Below, piece by piece: positions 60,590 to 64,000 of a stretch of 64,000 bases of DNA. The stretch spans positions 27,785,954 through 27,849,953 of the forward strand of contig NC_044199.1 in NCBI RefSeq assembly GCF_900880675.1, written 5' to 3'. Position 1 is the stretch's first letter; the number at the start of each line of letters is the position of its first letter. Source of the DNA: Sparus aurata. Lineage: Eukaryota > Chordata > Actinopteri > Spariformes > Sparidae. The notes under the pieces were generated by a model. That model was given only the letters and a program-made list of their open reading frames with translations. It was not told the origin of the DNA and made no database searches. A program made the translations under genes and the position numbers.

Positions 60590-61985
60590 AAAATAGTCAT
60601 TTTCCCTTCAGTTTATCTGTATTTAACTCCAGGTTGCAATGCAAGAAAAATATAGAGTGAAGCCTATTAATAATTAAAGAGTTGTAAATAAAATGAAAAA
60701 AAAAGAAACAATTGACATTTTTTTTAAGACGTCAAACTCGTTCGACTGTGAAATACTTTTTGTGAGAAAAGTCCTTGAGTTACACGTTTTACATGTCAGT
60801 TTACACAAGAAAAGACATACTGAAGCATAAAACGTATGTGGTCTGAAGAAACAGTTACTGTCAATGCTGCATTAAAGTCTGTAATTGGCTATTATTAAAA
60901 ATAATGTATTTAAACTGATTAATCATTTTATTGTTTGAAACAAACTTTAATTCTGTCACAGGTTGACGAAAAAGAAAAAAGCAGGACTTGATGCAGCAAA
61001 AATGTTCTTTTAACTTGACTGAATATTACAGACTTTAAAGACGGAAAAGTGTGAGAGCTACAATCTCAAGTCTTTAATAAAAACGGAGCTCTTACCTTTA
61101 TGAAAAACAAACACCTGTCCTTTTCTCTTCAGTTCATCTGTATCTAAATCCATGTTGCAATGCAGGAAAAATACATACTAGAGCCTATTAACTCAAATAA
61201 AGTTTATTTCGTCAGCAAAGAGAGACATGAAATATTTCGTTGACACAAGATGAAACATACTGAAGAGTAAGAAATAAATCAATTATTAGATTGTGCCAAT
61301 GCTTATTGAAGTTTCTAATAGGTTGTCATAAGGACATTTTTTAAAAACTTTCTATTGCTGGGAACACTGTAGTAACAGGAGCTGCAATTACCTTACAGCA
61401 AAGAAACACACTGTAAAATCATACTGTAGCACTGTTACTAGCCACAGGCTTCGAGGCAGTGACTTTCTGATAACTGAGCCACAACTGTGGCAACTATTAC
61501 TACTATTACTGCTACTCTATCAAAGCAGCAACCTTCTGATTACTGAAGTAACGCTCTACCTTGTGAGCAGCAGCCATGCCTACTACTTTGGTCAGGATTA
61601 TTAATGTAAAATTACATTTAATGTGCTTTTTATGGTATTTTTACACAATTATTTGAATGTATTTGCTCACATTATGGGTGTGGTGCTCCATAATGACCAG
61701 TAAGGGTGTAATAACTCTACTTTTTTACCAGTGCATTCATTACTATAAGTACATGAAATATAAATTGAGAAAAGACTACCAAACTACTGAAATGTAATCT
61801 GTTAAGAGTGTTAATAAAGAAACAAATCAATTACTTGTCAGTGTTGCATATTTAGGTCTCTAACTGGCTATTAATACAACGATTTCATTAAATTTTAACA
61901 TTCTATTGCAGGAAACATTGCAACAATTGGAGCTGAAATAACCTTACAGTGCAGAAAGACGCTGTGAAAGCCTACTGGCCCCTGT
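60590..61985 (+). repeat. Three diverged direct copies of a roughly 0.5 kb segment
   Basis: CCCTTCAGTTTATCTGTATT, GTTGCAATGCAAGAAAAATA and AGCCTATTAA at 60604-60670 return as CTCTTCAGTTCATCTGTATC, GTTGCAATGCAGGAAAAATA and AGCCTATTAA at 61125-61190. Then TTCTATTGCTGGGAACACTG and GAGCTGCAATTACCTTACAG at 61345-61400 return as TTCTATTGCAGGAAACATTG and GAGCTGAAATAACCTTACAG at 61900-61950. Spacings are about 520 and 550 bp. No element was identified. Confidence 0.6.
61440..61740 (+). repeat. Second copy of the htr3b intron 1 repeat block
   Basis: CAGCAACCTTCTGATTACTG (61526) and GCTCTACCTTGTGAGCAGC repeat the tRNA-like part of 59086-59450. GGGTGTGGTGCT, CCATAATGACCA and AGTGCATTCATTACTATAAG at 61676-61750 repeat GGGTGTGGTGCT, TTATAACCACCA and TAGCATTCATTATTACAGG at 59550-59632. 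The two blocks are the same composite sequence in the same orientation. Confidence 0.6.
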
Positions 61986-62044
61986 TGAAACAGTTTAAAT
62001 CTGTTACAGAAACCGGAAGTATTTCATTACATTAAGAACTGGCC

Positions 62045-62205
62045 TGTCACGTCTTGGGAGCGCGCGCGTTCGTGTCAGCGGCCGCTCTAGCGCACGCGCA
62101 TGTGCCTTGACAGGTGAGCGCGCGCAGCTGGCCGGTCGCTCTCGGCGCTTGACAGATGGAGGTGGTTTGACTCGGAGTCAGGGCAGAAAGTATTTGTGGA
62201 AAACA
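62045..62205 (+). promoter_or_regulatory. CpG-rich probable promoter and 5' UTR of a rightward gene
   Basis: CpG dinucleotides are dense here (for example GAGCGCGCGCG, CAGCGGCCGCTC and GCGCACGCGCAT), in sharp contrast to the A/T-rich flanks. No TATA box is seen, as usual for CpG promoters. Two tiny upstream frames, starting at 62100 and 62155, precede the candidate start codon. Confidence 0.6.
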
Positions 62206-62235
62206 GGAAGAAATTCGGGTCTTTTCTTGTCTGCA

Positions 62236-62280
62236 ATGAGAGGTGAACAGACTGAAAATGGAGATAACTCAACGAACTCG
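62236..62280 (+). CDS. Candidate first coding exon of a rightward gene (possibly usp28)
   Basis: The first in-frame ATG after the CpG-rich segment opens 15 codons, MRGEQTENGDNSTNS, which end exactly at a strong donor, ACTCG|GTGAGC, in phase 0. The peptide is acidic and polar, like many disordered N-termini, and has no domain of its own. In human, USP28 lies next to HTR3B and points away from it, so usp28 is the expected neighbour here; the rest of the gene would lie right of the window. The identity is inferred from synteny, not from the peptide. Confidence 0.35.
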
Positions 62281-62560
62281 GTGAGCGCAAATGATGACGG
62301 AACCGATATTAACGAAACAAGTGACATGTTTGCAGCGGAATGCCTGAAGTACTAACGTTGACACTAACCCCTCTATTGTGTGATGCCAAAACCTGTACTA
62401 AAATTCTGAATTTTAAAGTAACAAAGTGTTGTTGTGTGTAAACAGAAAGTAGAAGAAAAAAATAAATAAAACATTATTTTAGGGAAATATTTTAAATTCG
62501 GCACATGTAAAACACACCAAACTCCTTTAATTTCAATAAAAGACATCCTTCCATGTGTAA

Positions 62561-62609
62561 CTAGCTAGCTGTGACTGATTTGGCAAAAAGATCAATCGCA
62601 GCTAGCTAG
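62561..62609. repeat. Imperfect inverted repeat, 19-bp arms
   Basis: The arms CTAGCTAGCTGTGACTGAT and ATCAATCGCAGCTAGCTAG are complementary at 17 of 19 positions (one more is a G-T pair as RNA), with an 11-base loop. It could be an RNA hairpin or the end of a small inverted-repeat element. Confidence 0.7.
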
Positions 62610-63162
62610 CTAATATTAGTTATAGTAGCTAAGCTTTTTTAAGCTTTTTAGCTAAATTCTTTTTTTATTATTATTATTTATAGCTGAACGAATGCTAAGC
62701 TATAATTGGGTTAAAAGATGGGCAATTTATCTAGTTAATAGGATGAGAAAATGTTTATAAATCTGATATGATCAGTTATTAGTCCAATACGACACATGAA
62801 GTATTCTAATAAAGAGCCTACAGATGGGCGTACAAGCTATTTAAAGATGTGATTTGTTTTTTTACTTCTGGCTGGTAAAAAGTTAACCACGTTTCTCCAG
62901 TTTCATGAGTGTATCATTGACACCTAATCATTATTTTGCTGTGTTGCCATTCAAGCAGAGTAGGCTAGTGCTTCATCAGTAGGCCTTCCAAATTAACTAT
63001 TCCAGCAGACAGTACATTGAGTCAAGATTCTGATGTTCTTCTCGACCAACTGTAAGCGTTAATATAGCCCTATGGAGAACATTTTTGTCGAAATGTCATT
63101 AAAATCATAGTTTGCTTCTGTTTTTTTGTATGGTATTGACACAGGAGGTGTGTGTATCTGTA

Positions 63163-63163
<1 letters not shown>

Positions 63164-63199
<36 letters not shown>
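63164..63199 (+). repeat. Compound (GT)n(GA)n microsatellite
   Basis: A short GT run passes directly into about 13 GA units. Confidence 0.95.
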
Positions 63200-63375
63200 C
63201 ACCCACTGCCTTTGTCGCTCATGTCTGGTGGCATGGTGAGTGGAATGATAAACAGAAGCCTGTGCTATCCATGTCAGTGGCCTAAAATAGAGGCTAAGCA
63301 AAAGGGTCTCAGATAGCCCCTGGACGCCATATAAGTCTGGTCAGCCTGCTCATGGCTTCATGTGTGTGTGGGTGT

Positions 63376-63399
63376 GAGAGAGAGAGAGAGAGAGAGAGA
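63376..63399 (+). repeat. (GA)12 microsatellite
   Basis: Twelve GA units preceded by a GT-rich stretch, as in the compound repeat 180 bp earlier. Confidence 0.95.
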
Positions 63400-63784
63400 T
63401 ACCCTGACATTTCCACCTGCTGTTGGGGTAGCAGGCTTAATATAGTGCCACTCACTCAGCAGACCTATGTTAGTTCTTTCCTCATGTCTACATCCGTGAG
63501 GTCAAAACATATGATGGCTTTTGAGGGTTTGTGTTTACCAGTTCAAATGTGGGTAAAGGGGCATTGGCATGTTTGGTGAGGTGGCACAAAATTGGTTGCT
63601 AAATGACTTATGGTTTTGGGTTTAATTTAAAGGAGGTTTATTAAAAACATGTCAGCTTCCAGCCAAAGATACTTCTCAAACACAAGGTGACATTTCATAA
63701 AAGAATCCCCCTTTTCTAAACTGTATTATCAATAAGCTGTGTTAAAAGAAAAACTCAACAATTTGTAAATACACTTATTTGTCA

Positions 63785-63885
63785 GTGCAGTAAATATGAA
63801 ACTACCACGAGCCGGCAGTTAGCTTAATTTTACAGAAAGACCGGAAACGGAGAGAAACAGCTAGTCTGGCAATGTCCAACAAGAC
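63785..63885 (+). repeat. SINE-like fragment
   Basis: Contains GCCGGCAGTTAGCTTAATTT, GACCGGAAACGGAGAGAAAC and AGCTAGTCTGGCAATGTCC. The order matches a common fish short repeat and shares blocks with 44743-44800. Confidence 0.5.
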
Positions 63886-64000
63886 AGATTCTGCAGATTC
63901 TACCTACCCACATCTCTGAAGTTTACAAAATAACATGTTCATGTCTTGTTTATTAAACTTAAATTGCAATATGCTGTTTTATTGGAGATTGTTGACTATT

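Larger units (their letters stand above)
59963..62040. other. DNA upstream of htr3b, with duplicated segments
   Basis: No gene. It should contain the htr3b promoter, but no TATA box or CpG-rich core was recognised near 59962. Much of 60590-61985 consists of diverged direct copies of one sequence. The region separates htr3b (-) from the CpG-rich start of a rightward gene, so the two genes are divergent, about 2.1 kb apart. Confidence 0.7.
62281..64000 (+). other. Probable intron 1 of the rightward gene
   Basis: No second exon found before the window ends. It contains an imperfect hairpin (62561-62609), GT/GA microsatellites (63164-63199 and 63376-63399) and a SINE-like fragment (63785-63885). 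Elsewhere it is A/T-rich. Confidence 0.45.

Noticed and set aside
62107..62235. Extending the candidate first exon upstream in frame
   Set aside because: The frame is open but begins at TTG, with no ATG before 62236, so it is treated as 5' UTR.
1..64000. CRISPR arrays, operons or other prokaryotic systems
   Set aside because: Spliced vertebrate genes and fish repeats show this is eukaryotic nuclear DNA; the repeats here are microsatellites and transposon relics.

Overview
The window looks like a piece of a ray-finned fish chromosome, most likely a percomorph. The genes are split by GT-AG introns, the non-coding DNA is rich in microsatellites, and several diverged segments resemble dispersed repeats I know from percomorph introns. 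Three genes can be read with confidence: the 3' end of zbtb16 (PLZF) on the + strand, then complete htr3a and htr3b genes (5-HT3 serotonin receptor subunits) on the - strand. A CpG-rich start of a fourth, rightward gene lies near the right end.

Layout: 1-12569 is non-coding and is probably an intron of zbtb16, whose BTB domain and first three fingers lie to the left of the window. The last three zbtb16 coding exons are at 12570-12740, 22767-22937 and 28334-28563 and encode six C2H2 fingers plus the C-terminal tail. A long A/T-rich 3' UTR follows, to about 33.6 or 35.0 kb. From 35 to 43.3 kb there is gene-free, repeat-bearing DNA. htr3a runs from 48687 down to 43348 (9 exons, 494 aa) and htr3b from 59962 down to 52015 (9 exons, 455 aa). 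They are head-to-tail tandem copies; five of the nine exons have identical lengths (164, 45, 110, 170 and 211 nt) and all intron phases agree. From 60 to 62 kb there is locally duplicated and SINE-like sequence. A CpG-rich segment at about 62.05-62.2 kb is followed by a 15-codon candidate first exon (62236-62280, +). Synteny with human 11q23 (USP28-HTR3B-HTR3A-ZBTB16) suggests usp28, but the sequence alone does not prove it.

Function: the two htr3 genes encode subunits of one pentameric cation channel. 5-HT3A can form channels alone and 5-HT3B modifies them. zbtb16 encodes a nuclear BTB-zinc-finger repressor with no direct functional tie to the receptors; their proximity is ancient synteny. 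Here zbtb16 and htr3a converge tail to tail, whereas in human all three genes point the same way, so one local inversion separates the two arrangements.

I found no wholly new biological system. The points most worth checking are the zbtb16 orientation, unusual channel and ligand-site residues in both fish 5-HT3 subunits, the tandem duplication block upstream of htr3b, and several intronic stretches of zbtb16 that look like conserved regulatory DNA.
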